DNA of 64,000 bases from CBFGRV01 sp965651265 (GCA_965651265.1 CBFGRV010000014.1:10140-74139); one strand, 5' to 3'. Numbered from the stretch's first letter, positions 54,670-64,000 are shown. Numbers and translations are program-made. The notes: generated by a model not told the origin, from the letters alone.

Positions 54670-55398
54670 TCAGTGAGTGAGCGCATACAGGATGAAGTTG
54701 ATGCCCATCTGGAAGGCCGTCGTGGATGCCTGCTGAAGATTGTACTCGGGCCACTCCCAGCCGTCGCCGATGTCCTGGTTATAAAGGATGAGCGCCATCA
54801 TCCGGCCATCGTCATCGAACAGGGCGAAATACCGGTCCTCGAACGTGCCTCCAAACCCGAATCGGCCGCTAACCAGCGATGGCGCCGCGACCGGATCGAT
54901 GTCGTAGTAGATGGTCCAGATGAAGTGATCCTCCGGCAGCTCTACGGGCTCGCGATCCGGATAGAGCCTTTGCAACTCGCTCAACAATTGGTTCAACTCA
55001 CGCTCGCCACGGAAGTCATCGAAAAGAATGAATCCGCCTCGGTTCAGGTATTCCTTGAGGTTGGACAGCTCGTCCTCATCCATCGACCAATAGCCCGGCT
55101 CACAGAGGTACAGAACGGGATATTCGAAGATGCGCTCGTCCGACAGCGTAAGAACCAGCGGCGGCCCCTCTACGAAAACCTGCGTGGTGCGCTCGAGGGC
55201 TTCGTAGAGATGAAGCTCGGCGCGCGGATAGTCGTGACTCCACGGCTCGCCGCCACGGCCACCCCATCCCACTTCCTCGCCGTACTTGATCCGAACGAAG
55301 CGAAATCCATGATCGTCCTGAGCCCGAACGGCCGGAGTCGCTAGCGCAACGATCAGCACCAGCAACCCGAAGACGCGGGACGCGCCTTCGGTATGCAT
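54670..55398 (-). CDS. Exported DUF4159 protein (paralog 2)
   Basis: 242 residues from the ATG at 55398, with a signal peptide (VFGLLVLIVALATPAVRAQ). It carries the same signature elements as paralog 1: HGFRFVRIKYGEE, HDYPRAELHLYEALERTT, FEYPVLYLCEPGYWSMDEDELSNLKEYLNRGGFILFDDF, and LILYNQDIGDGWEWPEYN. Unlike paralog 1 it is inside the operon, between the TPR/protease gene and moxR. The family is amidotransferase-like without known enzyme activity. Confidence 0.9.
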   Translation of the reverse strand: MHTEGASRVFGLLVLIVALATPAVRAQDDHGFRFVRIKYGEEVGWGGRGGEPWSHDYPRAELHLYEALERTTQVFVEGPPLVLTLSDERIFEYPVLYLCEPGYWSMDEDELSNLKEYLNRGGFILFDDFRGERELNQLLSELQRLYPDREPVELPEDHFIWTIYYDIDPVAAPSLVSGRFGFGGTFEDRYFALFDDDGRMMALILYNQDIGDGWEWPEYNLQQASTTAFQMGINFILYALTH

Positions 55399-55520
55399 GG
55401 GTTTCGCCAGGAGGGTGATCGACGGCGACGATATGGTACGTTTATTCAGGATGGGTGCATGTAAATCCCCGTGCGTTCTACGCCGTCGACGGCCGGAGCA
55501 CACGGATCGAATTCATGAGT

Positions 55521-58127
55521 TCAGCTGTCAACGATTCTCAATAGCAATTTCTGCGCATCTCGATAGTCTGGAGCGGCCTCCAGGGATTGCAGCACAGCCC
55601 GCCGGGCCTCGTCACGGATCCCACCGGCGTTTAGCGCACGGGCGAGCCTGAAAAGCGCGCCGGCCCGATCGGCCGGATCCAGCGACACCTCGGCCCTCCG
55701 ATGTCGAATCGCAGCCTCGAAGCGGCCCGTCGCCTCGTAATAGTCGGCCAGCCTTCGCCGGACCTCTGATGCGTACGGGTCGACTTCGAGCGAACGTTCC
55801 CTCAGCGCAGCGGCGCGATCCGCTTCCTGACGGGCCTCCAAAATGTTGGCCAGCTCGAGGAGCTCGCTATGAGCGGACTCGGCACGCGCCACGAACCCTT
55901 CGAGTACTTCCTGGAGGGCCTCGGCATCTCCCTTTGCACGGTAGATGTCGGCCAGTCCCTGATAGGCATTTCCGGGTCCCACATATTCCGGATACATCGC
56001 GAGCGCTTCCGTGTAGGCTTGCTCGGCCGCCTCGACGTCGCCGGAGGAGAGCGACGCCTGGGCCTCGTCAAGCCGGCCGAAGAACGGACCGCGTGCGTTC
56101 GAAATGGACTCTACTTCGGCGCCTTCGTTTCCAAGGGCATCGGGCATTCCCTCCAGCGCCCGGCTCAGGCGGCCGTGCCGGGCCTCGACGGACTGGCGGA
56201 ATCGCCGATCGACCTCTTCGATGGTCTCACCCGTAGCCGCCCGAATGGCCTCTTCGTTGCCGGCACCGCCTCGGTAGGCCTCGAGCGCCGCTCGCACGGC
56301 ATCGAATCCGAATTCATCCGCGAGGTACTGGATGAACTGCCCGGCGTGATAGTAGGACAGGATGACTTGCCCGGGAAACTGCGGCCGGGTAAAGCCCCGC
56401 TCGATCTCCGAGAGTGGAAGCAGCAGGCCGGAGGCGAACGCCGACAGAAAGGTGAGCTCCATATCACGCGCCCATTCCTGCCGAGCACGCGCTTCCTCAT
56501 AGACGGAGAGCCCTTCCGTGAACCATCTCGGTACATGGTGATCGGATACGCCCAGGGCCATTGTGTGGGCGATCTCGTGCCAGAGCGTCCGGGCCCAGTT
56601 GTACCCACCTTCTTCCTGAGCCGCGGGCGTGTTCAGCGCCAGCACATCTCCGAAGCTGACTCCCAGGAGGCCGCGATGCGGCACCCCGGCGATGCGCACG
56701 GCGAAGTCATCACCATTGTTGAACGCCTCGATTCGAATCGGCCCATCCGGATCATAGGGATATCTCTCTCGAAGCGCAGCGTACGCCTCCTCGGCCAAAG
56801 CCAGGACAAGCGGCCCGAGCACGTCGCTCTCGCTTTCATGGATAACCACCTCGAATCGCGGGCTTCGCAGCCGTGCGAAGTTCTCGTAGTCATCCAGAAG
56901 AGTCAGTGAGTTGGAGGCAAATAGGTTGAAGGGATCCAGCTCAAAGGCCTGCGCCAGATTCCGACGAGCCTCGTCGATAAGGCCGAGTCTGAACTGTGCG
57001 GTACCGAGATCCGCACGCGCGCGTGCATCGGTCGGATCGGACCTGACGGAACGCTCCAGGAGTGTGGCCGCTATACCGTAGCGAAAACGGTGCGTCGCAT
57101 TCTCCGCGGCCGCCCGATAGAAAGCTCCTGCGTGCGCATTGCGCGCAAGCGCGCGTCGCTCGGTTTCGATGTACGCCGTGCTATCCCCCGTTAGAAGGTA
57201 GATGGACGCGAGATGTCCGAGCGATTCGAGGTTGTTCGGATCGGCCGCAAGGGCTCTCCGGACCGCGGCCGCGGCCTCATCGAAGTGTCCATCCAGTATC
57301 CTGATACCGGCCAGGACGTTCAGCGCCGGAGCATACTGAGGATTCGACTCCAGTGCGCGTTGCGCCAGCTCCTCGCTTCGCTCGAAATCGTGCGTCGAGA
57401 GCGCGAGGCCGACCAGCGACGGCGCGTGTCGCGGATCGCGCTGGAGGGCCTCCTCATACGTTCTCCTCGCATCCGCGTCGTTGTACTTCGACCGAAACAA
57501 TTCAGCCCACTGGTAGAGGGTCTCGACGCTGGATGGATCGAGTTCGTGGGCAAGCCGATACGCCTCGTTGGCATCCCTGAACCGTCCAAAGTGTATAGCG
57601 GCACTCGCGGCCGCACGGAGATCGACCACCGTACGTGCCGAACCACTCACGAATGGCTCGAACGCAGCCGCTAGAAGCTGCCGGGCGCCACTTTCTCGGC
57701 CGGAGAGCTCCCACATCTCGGCTAGATCGACGAGACCTGAAAGCGCACCGTTTCGGTGCTCGACCGCAGCCGTAAAAGCCGTCGCCGCCTCATCGAGTCT
57801 TCCCTCCGCACGAAGCAGCCGACCCCTGGCCTGAAGCAGATACGGAGCCCGGGGCCGAACCTGAAGGAGCCGATCAACGGCCTCCAGCCCCTCACGATGT
57901 CCCCCCGTAAGAAGAAAAGTGCGTGCAAAATCGAGCGCCGACACATGCTCCGGATCTGCCTCGAGCACGCGTTCGTAGAGACGCCGCGCATCGGCATACT
58001 CGCCGGCATTGAGGTGCCGATCCGCGCGCAGTCGGAGCGAATCGATATCCTGTGCACACGCGACCGGCACGAGAGAAAGAGCGCACACAGCGACGGCTAC
58101 TAAGGTCGTAATCGGGCGGAAGAACAT
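55521..58127 (-). CDS. Secreted TPR protein with gluzincin (peptidase MA-like) domain
   Basis: 868 residues from the ATG at 58127, which gives a signal peptide ending CAQD. Residues about 30-430 are a string of TPR units (AGEYADARRLYERVLEADPEH; YNDADARRTYEEALQRDPRHAPS; GHFDEAAAAVRRALAADPNN). A zinc-protease domain follows: H517-E518-I-A-H521, with E538 in WFTEGLSVYEE as likely third ligand. More TPR units close the protein (DVEAAEQAYTEALAMYPEY to the end). The motif is intact, so proteolysis is plausible. It is the first gene of the MoxR cluster run, 122 bases before DUF4159 paralog 2; whether they share a promoter is unproven. Confidence 0.87.
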   Translation of the reverse strand: MFFRPITTLVAVAVCALSLVPVACAQDIDSLRLRADRHLNAGEYADARRLYERVLEADPEHVSALDFARTFLLTGGHREGLEAVDRLLQVRPRAPYLLQARGRLLRAEGRLDEAATAFTAAVEHRNGALSGLVDLAEMWELSGRESGARQLLAAAFEPFVSGSARTVVDLRAAASAAIHFGRFRDANEAYRLAHELDPSSVETLYQWAELFRSKYNDADARRTYEEALQRDPRHAPSLVGLALSTHDFERSEELAQRALESNPQYAPALNVLAGIRILDGHFDEAAAAVRRALAADPNNLESLGHLASIYLLTGDSTAYIETERRALARNAHAGAFYRAAAENATHRFRYGIAATLLERSVRSDPTDARARADLGTAQFRLGLIDEARRNLAQAFELDPFNLFASNSLTLLDDYENFARLRSPRFEVVIHESESDVLGPLVLALAEEAYAALRERYPYDPDGPIRIEAFNNGDDFAVRIAGVPHRGLLGVSFGDVLALNTPAAQEEGGYNWARTLWHEIAHTMALGVSDHHVPRWFTEGLSVYEEARARQEWARDMELTFLSAFASGLLLPLSEIERGFTRPQFPGQVILSYYHAGQFIQYLADEFGFDAVRAALEAYRGGAGNEEAIRAATGETIEEVDRRFRQSVEARHGRLSRALEGMPDALGNEGAEVESISNARGPFFGRLDEAQASLSSGDVEAAEQAYTEALAMYPEYVGPGNAYQGLADIYRAKGDAEALQEVLEGFVARAESAHSELLELANILEARQEADRAAALRERSLEVDPYASEVRRRLADYYEATGRFEAAIRHRRAEVSLDPADRAGALFRLARALNAGGIRDEARRAVLQSLEAAPDYRDAQKLLLRIVDS

Positions 58128-58309
58128 ACGGTCGCTGACGAAGTGGTGCCGCTGCCGGCCGAACTCGAAGCCCTGAAAAGCTAAGGGTTTCGGAGCAGAA
58201 CTTTCGTACAATACGCCGCGAGCATGTTACGAGATGCACAAGGACATGGACGATGTGACTCTCCCCGCGTCACAGACAGGCTAGTCGGCCGTTCACGGCC
58301 ACCCGGCCC

Positions 58310-59221
58310 GTGAGCGATTTCGCATCGGTCCCGGGTAGCCCAATCGGTCGCTCCTCCGGAGGGCTCCAGGATATGGTCCTGGCCGCCTTCTTCTTCAGCT
58401 TGATGAGCCTTCTGGTAAAGGTCGCCGGTCAGCGCCTTCCGAGCTCCGAGCTCGTCATGGGACGGAGCGTCGTATCCCTGGTGCTCTCGTGGCTGATGCT
58501 CCGCCGTGCAGGCATCGACCCATGGGGCATCCGCAAGGGCCTGCTCGCGCTTCGCGGCATCGTCGGATTCGCCGGTCTGCTGGCCTTCTTTTACGCGATT
58601 CCACGGCTTCCCCTGGCGGAGGTCACGGTGATCCAGTTCACCAATCCGATCTTCACGGCCCTGTTTGCCGCTCTCTTCATTCGAGAGCGGTTGAGTCTCG
58701 TCGTGGTGATCTCGATCGCGCTGAGTCTAGTCGGCGTAACCCTCATCGCGCAGCCGTCCTTCTTGTTCGGTAGCGCGGCAGAAGAGTTGGATATCGTCGC
58801 GGTCTCCGTGGCCCTGCTCGGCGCTGTGTTTGCCGGCCTCGCCTACACCACCGTCCGCAAGCTGCGAGAGACGGAGCACCCCCTGGTCGTGGTGTTTTAC
58901 TTCCCACTGATCTCGGTGCCCGCCTGCATCCCCATCATGGCGCCCGTCGCCGTGTGGCCCACACCGATGGAATGGCTCATGCTCCTGGGCATCGGCCTGC
59001 TCACTCAGATCGCGCAGATCTTCCTCACGCGAGGACTCCACAAGGAGCCTGCAGGTCGCGCAACCTCCGTGAGCTATGTCCAGATTCTCTTCGCGGCCTT
59101 GTGGGGATTCCTCTTCTTCGCCGAAATCCCAGATCCAGTCTCGATCCTTGGCGGAGTTCTGGTCGTGAGCGGAATTCTGCTTACGGCACGACGTCGCACC
59201 GCGCCGCGGACGGACGTCTAG
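58310..59221 (+). CDS. DMT-superfamily permease (EamA domains)
   Basis: 303 residues with ten hydrophobic segments in two EamA repeats; typical repeat ends are LPLAEVTVIQFTNPIFTALFAALFIRERL (about 100-129) and RATSVSYVQILFAALWGFLFFAEIPDPVSILGGVLVVSGI (near 257-296). The start is a GTG at 58310; an ATG at 58373, just before the first membrane helix, is an alternative. The substrate, probably a metabolite being exported, is unknown. It is divergent from the TPR/protease gene (182-base gap) and its stop shares CTAG with parE. Confidence 0.9.
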   Translation: MSDFASVPGSPIGRSSGGLQDMVLAAFFFSLMSLLVKVAGQRLPSSELVMGRSVVSLVLSWLMLRRAGIDPWGIRKGLLALRGIVGFAGLLAFFYAIPRLPLAEVTVIQFTNPIFTALFAALFIRERLSLVVVISIALSLVGVTLIAQPSFLFGSAAEELDIVAVSVALLGAVFAGLAYTTVRKLRETEHPLVVVFYFPLISVPACIPIMAPVAVWPTPMEWLMLLGIGLLTQIAQIFLTRGLHKEPAGRATSVSYVQILFAALWGFLFFAEIPDPVSILGGVLVVSGILLTARRRTAPRTDV

Positions 59222-61161
59222 AGGTCGAGCTCTTCCACGTCGCCGGCATGCGTCATGATGAACTCAAAACGCGCCGTCGAGTCCTTCCCCATTAGATTGG
59301 TGATCGTCTGCTCCGTATCCAGACGATCCTCGTCGTTGATCTTCACCTGCAGCAGGCGCCTCTTGTCCGGGTCGAGCGTCGTCTCGTTCAGCGTCTGCGG
59401 CATCATTTCGCCGAGACCTTTGAATCGCTGGATGTCCACGTTGACATTCTTTTTGCCCTTCCGGATAGACCGGATGATGCGGTCTTTGTCGGCGTCGTCG
59501 AGCGCCCAGTACGTTTCCTTTCCGGCATCGAGGCGGTACAGCGGCGGTTGGGCGATGTACACATAGCCCTCATCGATCAGCCGCCGCATATACCGATAGA
59601 AAAACGTCAGCAGCAGAGTCGTGATGTGATGGCCATCCGAATCGGCGTCCATCAGCAGGATGATCTTGTGGTACCGAAGGCGCGAGACGTCGAGCTGATC
59701 CCCTACCCCGCAACCGAGCGCGTCGACGACGTTCGACAGCTCTCTATTCTCCTGCACTTTCTTGAGAGTAGCCTGCTCCGCGTTCAACACTTTCCCTCGG
59801 AGGGGCAGGATGGCTTGAAAATGCCGGTCTCGCGCCTGCTTCGCCGAGCCACCGGCCGAATCACCCTCCACGATGAAGAGCTCGCACTCTCTCGGATCGG
59901 TTGACGAGCAATCCGCCAGCTTTCCGGGAAGGTTAAGCCGGTGGGATACGCTCGACTTTTTACGTGCCATACGCGCCGCGGCCCGCGAAGCGTGGCGCGC
60001 CTTGGCGGCCTGAATCACGCGCGTTGCGATGGCCTCGCCCACCGTAGGATGCGCGGTGAGGAACTGTTCCAGCTCGAGCCGAATGGCCGAAACTACGGTC
60101 GACCTGGCCTCAGGGTTGTTCAGTTTCTCTTTCGTCTGACCCTGAAATTGCGGATCGACCATGAACACGTTCACGATGGCCACGAGGCCCTCCCTGATAT
60201 CGTCGGCCGAGATATCCAGGTTCTTGGGTATCATGTCGTGCGTCTCCATGTAGGAGCGCACGGCACTCCGCACGGCATCGCGGAAACCCTGCTCGTGCGT
60301 CCCGCCATCCACCGTCGGAATTCCGTTCACGAACGAGCGCACGCTCTCCTTCGGGGCCTCCGTCCATTGGAGCGCGACCTCGACGCGGGCTCCGTCAACG
60401 AGCGTCTCTTGCCGCACCACAAACTGCTCCTTGTGGACCGGCCGTTCGCCCAGCTGCTTGACGACCTCGTCCAGGTATTCGGCAATCCCACCTTCGTGAT
60501 GATATTCGACCCGCTCGCCCGTCGCCTCATTCTTGAAGCTGATTCTGAGCGCCGCATTCAGATACGTCTTGACCTCGAGCGTCTCTTTGATCGCCTCGGG
60601 GTCGAAGGTCACATCCTCGAAGATGTCGGGATCGGGCCGGAAGTAGATCGAGGTGCCCGTCCCGCGACTGTTCGAGGCTACCTTCTCAACTTCTCCCTGA
60701 GGGATGCCTCGCTCGAATCGCTGTCGCCACGTGCCATTGTCGCGCTTCACGGTAGCGATCAGTTCCTCCGACAGTGCATTCACGACCGAAGCGCCTACAC
60801 CGTGCAGACCGCCCGAGGTGATGTAGTTCGTCTGGTCGAATTTCCCGCCGGCGTGTAGCGTGGTCAGGATGAGCTGTAGCGTGGATACCTGTTTCGTGGG
60901 ATGGATATCAACAGGGATGCCGCGGCCGTTGTCGATGACCGTCACGCTTCGACCATCCTTGTGAAGCACCACGTCGATCTGCGACGCGAAGCCGTTCGTC
61001 GCCTCGTCGACCGCATTGTCGACGATTTCCCATAGGAGATGATGGAGACCCGGCTTACCCGTGCCGCCGATGTACATGCCCGGCCGCTTCCGAACCGGCT
61101 CGAGTCCTTCGAGCACCTGAATGTCGGCGCCGGTGTACGTTGGGGTTGCTACGTCAGCCAT
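59218..61161 (-). CDS. parE: Type IIA topoisomerase ATPase subunit (topoisomerase IV subunit B-like)
   Basis: 647 residues. The GHKL ATPase domain has EIVDNAVDEA, VIDNGRGIPVDIHPTKQVSTLQLI and GGLHGVGASVVNALS; the TOPRIM metal site has FIVEGDSAGGSAKQARDRHFQAILPLRGKVLN and DADSDGHHI; the end PQRFKGLGEM-like stretch (read IQRFKGLGEMMPQTLNETT) is intact. Choice between ParE and GyrB rests on pairing: it precedes a parC/gyrA-type gene by 76 bases, and the downstream partner lacks a standard GyrA-box. ParE is favoured, GyrB not excluded. Confidence 0.85.
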   Translation of the reverse strand: MADVATPTYTGADIQVLEGLEPVRKRPGMYIGGTGKPGLHHLLWEIVDNAVDEATNGFASQIDVVLHKDGRSVTVIDNGRGIPVDIHPTKQVSTLQLILTTLHAGGKFDQTNYITSGGLHGVGASVVNALSEELIATVKRDNGTWRQRFERGIPQGEVEKVASNSRGTGTSIYFRPDPDIFEDVTFDPEAIKETLEVKTYLNAALRISFKNEATGERVEYHHEGGIAEYLDEVVKQLGERPVHKEQFVVRQETLVDGARVEVALQWTEAPKESVRSFVNGIPTVDGGTHEQGFRDAVRSAVRSYMETHDMIPKNLDISADDIREGLVAIVNVFMVDPQFQGQTKEKLNNPEARSTVVSAIRLELEQFLTAHPTVGEAIATRVIQAAKARHASRAAARMARKKSSVSHRLNLPGKLADCSSTDPRECELFIVEGDSAGGSAKQARDRHFQAILPLRGKVLNAEQATLKKVQENRELSNVVDALGCGVGDQLDVSRLRYHKIILLMDADSDGHHITTLLLTFFYRYMRRLIDEGYVYIAQPPLYRLDAGKETYWALDDADKDRIIRSIRKGKKNVNVDIQRFKGLGEMMPQTLNETTLDPDKRRLLQVKINDEDRLDTEQTITNLMGKDSTARFEFIMTHAGDVEELDL

Positions 61162-61237
61162 ACTGTGTTCGTCTGAAAAGCGTCTCGTCGCTCATCACGG
61201 CATTTCGCGCTCCGGCAGGTCGAAAAGCCGTGCATCG

Positions 61238-63562
61238 TCAATGCTGCCCATTCAATCGGATCTCCACCGGAGTGGGGATGACGCGTGAAAGGTGGCCGCG
61301 CCGGATGATCAGCTTGCCTTTGTTGCCTCGCTTGGTGACTTCAAATTTCGTCGTACGGACGATCTCTCGGCGACCGCGGCTCGTTTCCACCTCGAGACCT
61401 TCGCGTGCAGCGTTCGAGAGCGCAAAGCCAAGAACCCTATCGTCGCTTCCGATCCGCATCGCAATCACTCCCTTGGCTGCCCCCTTGAACACGGGGATCT
61501 GAGCAATCGGGAAAATGAGCACGTGCCCCATCCGTGATGCCAGGCAGATGTTCTCATCCCCCGCGGCTACATCTACGCCAACGACCTCGTCCTTGTCGTC
61601 CAGGCGCATGAACATCCTGCCGTTCTTCGTGGATACATCCGTGAATCCGTCGATCGTGAATCGAACCCCCTGCCCGTGTCTTGTGATGGCAACCACGAAA
61701 GGCAGCGGCTTTTCGGGCTCGCCATCCTCGCCAAAAAGTTGCGGATCACCCTCCACCGGAACAGGCTTCGGGAGCGCACGATCATCGAACGAAATGACTC
61801 CCATGATCCGCTCCTTGTCGGAAAAATCGAACAGCTTCTGCACAGGATCGCCATACCCGGTCGTAGACGGCAGATCGGCAATGCGAATCGTGTAGCACCT
61901 GCCGAAATTGGTGAAGAAGCCGACGGTCCCGCGCGTCGACCCGGGAACGATCCACCCGATCTCGTCACCGTCGCGAACGCGAATGCTCGCCACATCCGTG
62001 TAGGTCCGCTGACGTTTTACCCATCCGTCGCGACTCACCATCACATAGAAATCTTCGTTGATGATGTAGTCCTCGGCCGTATACTCCAACCTTTCATCGG
62101 GCCCTGCGATTTCCGTCTTGCGTTCGGTGCCGAAGGTCTTGGCGACTTCCTCGAGCTCGCCCCGAACGACCTGCCATCTCGCCTCCTCATCCTCGAGCAA
62201 TTCTCGAATCTCTCTGGCCCGAGCAAGCTTCTCCTTCAGCTCCTTCCGGATGGCCTCGATCTCCATCTTCGCCAGGCGGTAAAGCTTGATCTCGAGGATG
62301 GCATCGGCCTGTTCGTCATCCAGGCCGAAACGGTGCATCAAGCGCTGGGCGGCATCCGCCTTGTCATTGGAAGATCGAATGATCTTGATGGCCTCATCGA
62401 GCGCATCGAAGATCTTCTCGAAGCCGCGCAGGATGTGAATCCGCTTTTCTAGCTGGGCCAGCTCGTGCTCGAGCCGACGGACTACCACCTCCATCCGAAA
62501 CGCGAGGAAATGCCGGAGGATGGCCAGCAGATTCACGCGCTGCGGCGCCGAGACCTGAGGGTTCTCCGTGGGTACCAGACACGTCAAGTTTACATGGAAG
62601 CGGGTCTGCAAAGGCGTGTGTTTGAACAGATAAGCCATGGCCGCATCCGCATCGGCGCCCCGCTTCAACTCGAGCACGACACGGACCTCATCGGTCGACT
62701 CATCGCGGACATCCGAGAGCTGAGGCACGTTTTCCTGCGCGATGTGCTCGGCGATCTTCTCGACGAGATCTGCCTTCGTTACGCTGTAGGGAATGGATTT
62801 GACGATGATCTTCGTCTTCCCCTCGAGCTCGTACTCTCCGCGAATCTCGACCGTACCCTGGCCCTCGCGATAAATCTGCAGGAGCTCCTCCGGCGTATTC
62901 AAAATCCGCCCGGCCGTCGGAAAATCCGGACCCTTCACGAATTGCACCAGGTCATCGATCTCGGCCGATGGATGGTCGATCAGATGGACAAGCGCGTCCG
63001 TGACCTCTTTCAGATTGTGCGGCGGAATGTTCGTCGCCATTCCGACGGCAATACCGCTCGAGCCGTTGACGAGCAGGTTCGGGAATTTCGCCGGCAGGAC
63101 GACGGGCTCGAACAGGCTTCCATCGAAGTTCGGGCGGAAGTCCACCGTCTGTTGCCGGATCTCGTCCAGCATCTGCATGGCGAGCGGCCGGAGCTTGACT
63201 TCCGTGTACCGCATCGCGGCGGGATTGTCGCCATCGATGGATCCGAAGTTGCCATGGCCGTCCACGAGAGGATCACGCAGGGAGAACGGCTGCGCCATCC
63301 GCGCCATGGCGTCGTAGATGGCCGTGTCGCCGTGCGGATGGTATTTCCCCATCACTTCGCCCACCACGGCAGCGCTCTTCCGATACCGAGCATCGGGATA
63401 GAGACGCAGATTGGTATGCATCGCATACAGAATACGGCGCTGCACGGGCTTGAGGCCGTCCCGGATGTCGGGCAAGGCGCGGCTCGTGATCACGGAGAGG
63501 GCGTAATTCAGGTAGCGATCCTGCGCCGTCTCGTGCAAGGGGATGGTTTCAACAATGGGCAT
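61238..63562 (-). CDS. parC: Type IIA topoisomerase cleavage subunit (topoisomerase IV subunit A-like)
   Basis: 774 residues. Catalytic tyrosine Y119 in MRYTE; the breakage-reunion domain opens with YLNYALSVITSRALPDIRDGLKPVQRRIL (18-45). The quinolone-contact positions equivalent to E. coli GyrA S83 and D87 are T80 and D84 in HPHGDTAIYD. The coiled-coil gate (EVVVRRLEHELAQLEKRIHILRGFEKIFDALDEAI) and a C-terminal beta-pinwheel follow. The GyrA-box QRRGGKG needed for supercoiling appears only as a degenerate KRGNKGK near residue 755, which fits a topoisomerase IV decatenase better than gyrase. It lies upstream of the parE gene. Confidence 0.85.
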   Translation of the reverse strand: MPIVETIPLHETAQDRYLNYALSVITSRALPDIRDGLKPVQRRILYAMHTNLRLYPDARYRKSAAVVGEVMGKYHPHGDTAIYDAMARMAQPFSLRDPLVDGHGNFGSIDGDNPAAMRYTEVKLRPLAMQMLDEIRQQTVDFRPNFDGSLFEPVVLPAKFPNLLVNGSSGIAVGMATNIPPHNLKEVTDALVHLIDHPSAEIDDLVQFVKGPDFPTAGRILNTPEELLQIYREGQGTVEIRGEYELEGKTKIIVKSIPYSVTKADLVEKIAEHIAQENVPQLSDVRDESTDEVRVVLELKRGADADAAMAYLFKHTPLQTRFHVNLTCLVPTENPQVSAPQRVNLLAILRHFLAFRMEVVVRRLEHELAQLEKRIHILRGFEKIFDALDEAIKIIRSSNDKADAAQRLMHRFGLDDEQADAILEIKLYRLAKMEIEAIRKELKEKLARAREIRELLEDEEARWQVVRGELEEVAKTFGTERKTEIAGPDERLEYTAEDYIINEDFYVMVSRDGWVKRQRTYTDVASIRVRDGDEIGWIVPGSTRGTVGFFTNFGRCYTIRIADLPSTTGYGDPVQKLFDFSDKERIMGVISFDDRALPKPVPVEGDPQLFGEDGEPEKPLPFVVAITRHGQGVRFTIDGFTDVSTKNGRMFMRLDDKDEVVGVDVAAGDENICLASRMGHVLIFPIAQIPVFKGAAKGVIAMRIGSDDRVLGFALSNAAREGLEVETSRGRREIVRTTKFEVTKRGNKGKLIIRRGHLSRVIPTPVEIRLNGQH

Positions 63563-63772
63563 GCTTCACACAGTGCATCTGAGGAATCCATCGCAGTGCC
63601 GCTCGACCTCAACCCTGGTCTCGCCACTGGCGGATTCCTGAATCATTCAGCTGCAATAACGGACTATCCTGCCGCGGAGTTCAAAATACGACGACATACT
63701 GACACCTGCACGTCACCAGGCCGGTTCGTAATAACGGCCATCATAAACGACCTACGCGGCTATCGCCTCAAA

Positions 63773-63797
63773 CGAACCTCAAATCAGAGAGGGTTCG
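63773..63797 (-). other. Weak hairpin after the edge gene
   Basis: CGAACC/GGTTCG (63773-63778 with 63792-63797) with a 13-base loop lies 15 bases past the stop of the minus-strand edge gene, followed by TTTGAGG. A weak terminator at best. The rest of the 249-base gap to parC shows nothing recognisable apart from where the parC promoter must be. Confidence 0.25.
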
Positions 63798-63811
63798 ACG
63801 ACAACAGAGTG

Positions 63812-64000
63812 TCACAGTTCGTAGGCCAGCATGAAGTAATCGTGCTGCGCATCCACGTGCAGCCGCAGAATGTTGGCTCTCGCCAGGGAGACGAGCGTGC
63901 TGGAAGCCTTTCGCCGAGAGATGTTGGCGATGCGTGCGAACTGTTTTACGGTGATTTTCCCATAATCATCCAGATACCGCATCAACATCAGCTCCTTCTC
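63812..64000 (-). CDS. C-terminal end of a winged-helix domain protein (partial)
   Basis: Only the last 62 residues are in the window, beginning KELMLMRYLDDYGKITVKQF. The pattern helix, turn, RIANISRRKASSTLVSLARANIL, then the strand pair LRLHVDAQHDYFMLAYEL fits a winged-helix DNA- or protein-binding module. Such modules end Schlafen/AlbA-type ATP-binding regulators as well as small transcription factors, so the full protein cannot be named. Reading frame is fixed by the stop at 63812. Confidence 0.6.
   Translation of the reverse strand, partial: EKELMLMRYLDDYGKITVKQFARIANISRRKASSTLVSLARANILRLHVDAQHDYFMLAYEL

Overview
The window is about 64 kb of GC-rich (roughly 60%) chromosomal DNA, densely packed and free of recognisable phage, IS, integrase or CRISPR sequence. 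The protein set (Bacteroidota-style MoxR/BatA/DUF58 genes, lipoproteins with short lipoboxes, a MutA/MutB-type methylmalonyl-CoA mutase, acidic tails on S1, IF2 and a RodZ-like protein) suggests a Gram-negative member of the Rhodothermota/Bacteroidota, perhaps marine or mildly salt-adapted. This is inference from protein style; no rRNA is present to confirm it.

Region 1 (1-14.9 kb, all minus strand): an aminotransferase, a small membrane protein, prfB (with the classic programmed +1 frameshift) and nadB, closed by a strong intrinsic terminator; then rimP-nusA-infB-rbfA-truB-ribF-rpsO-pnp, the conserved translation/RNA-processing cluster; then the start of an M16 zinc protease cut by the window edge.

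Region 2 (14.9-27.4 kb): an aldehyde dehydrogenase (+) with a terminator facing rpsA; a lipoprotein-cmk-rpsA run (-); a SpoU RNA methyltransferase followed by an unusual single-chain MutA-MutB methylmalonyl-CoA mutase and its G-protein chaperone MeaB (+); and gltX (-) meeting meaB tail to tail on one CTAG.

Region 3 (27.4-42.9 kb): three successive SurA/PpiC-type chaperone genes for outer-membrane protein folding, an orphan MoxR ATPase and a GntR-type regulator (+); then, on the minus strand, a RodZ-like protein, ligA, a sodium:solute symporter and a PgpH-type 7TM-HD phosphodiesterase; then fxsA and tRNA-Lys(CTT) (+).

Region 4 (43-58.1 kb): the most distinctive part. Eight consecutive minus-strand genes, many overlapping, encode a TPR/zinc-protease protein, a DUF4159 protein, a MoxR AAA+ ATPase, a DUF58 protein, a BatA-like VWA membrane protein, a 1,109-residue membrane-anchored coiled-coil protein, a VWA plus amidotransferase-like membrane protein, and a legumain/caspase-fold protein whose catalytic Cys position holds Ser. 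A second DUF4159 gene converges on the end. I interpret it as an envelope-associated MoxR/VWA chaperone system of unknown substrate.

Region 5 (58.1-64 kb): a DMT permease (+), a topoisomerase IV-like parE-parC pair (-), and the 3' end of a winged-helix protein at the edge.
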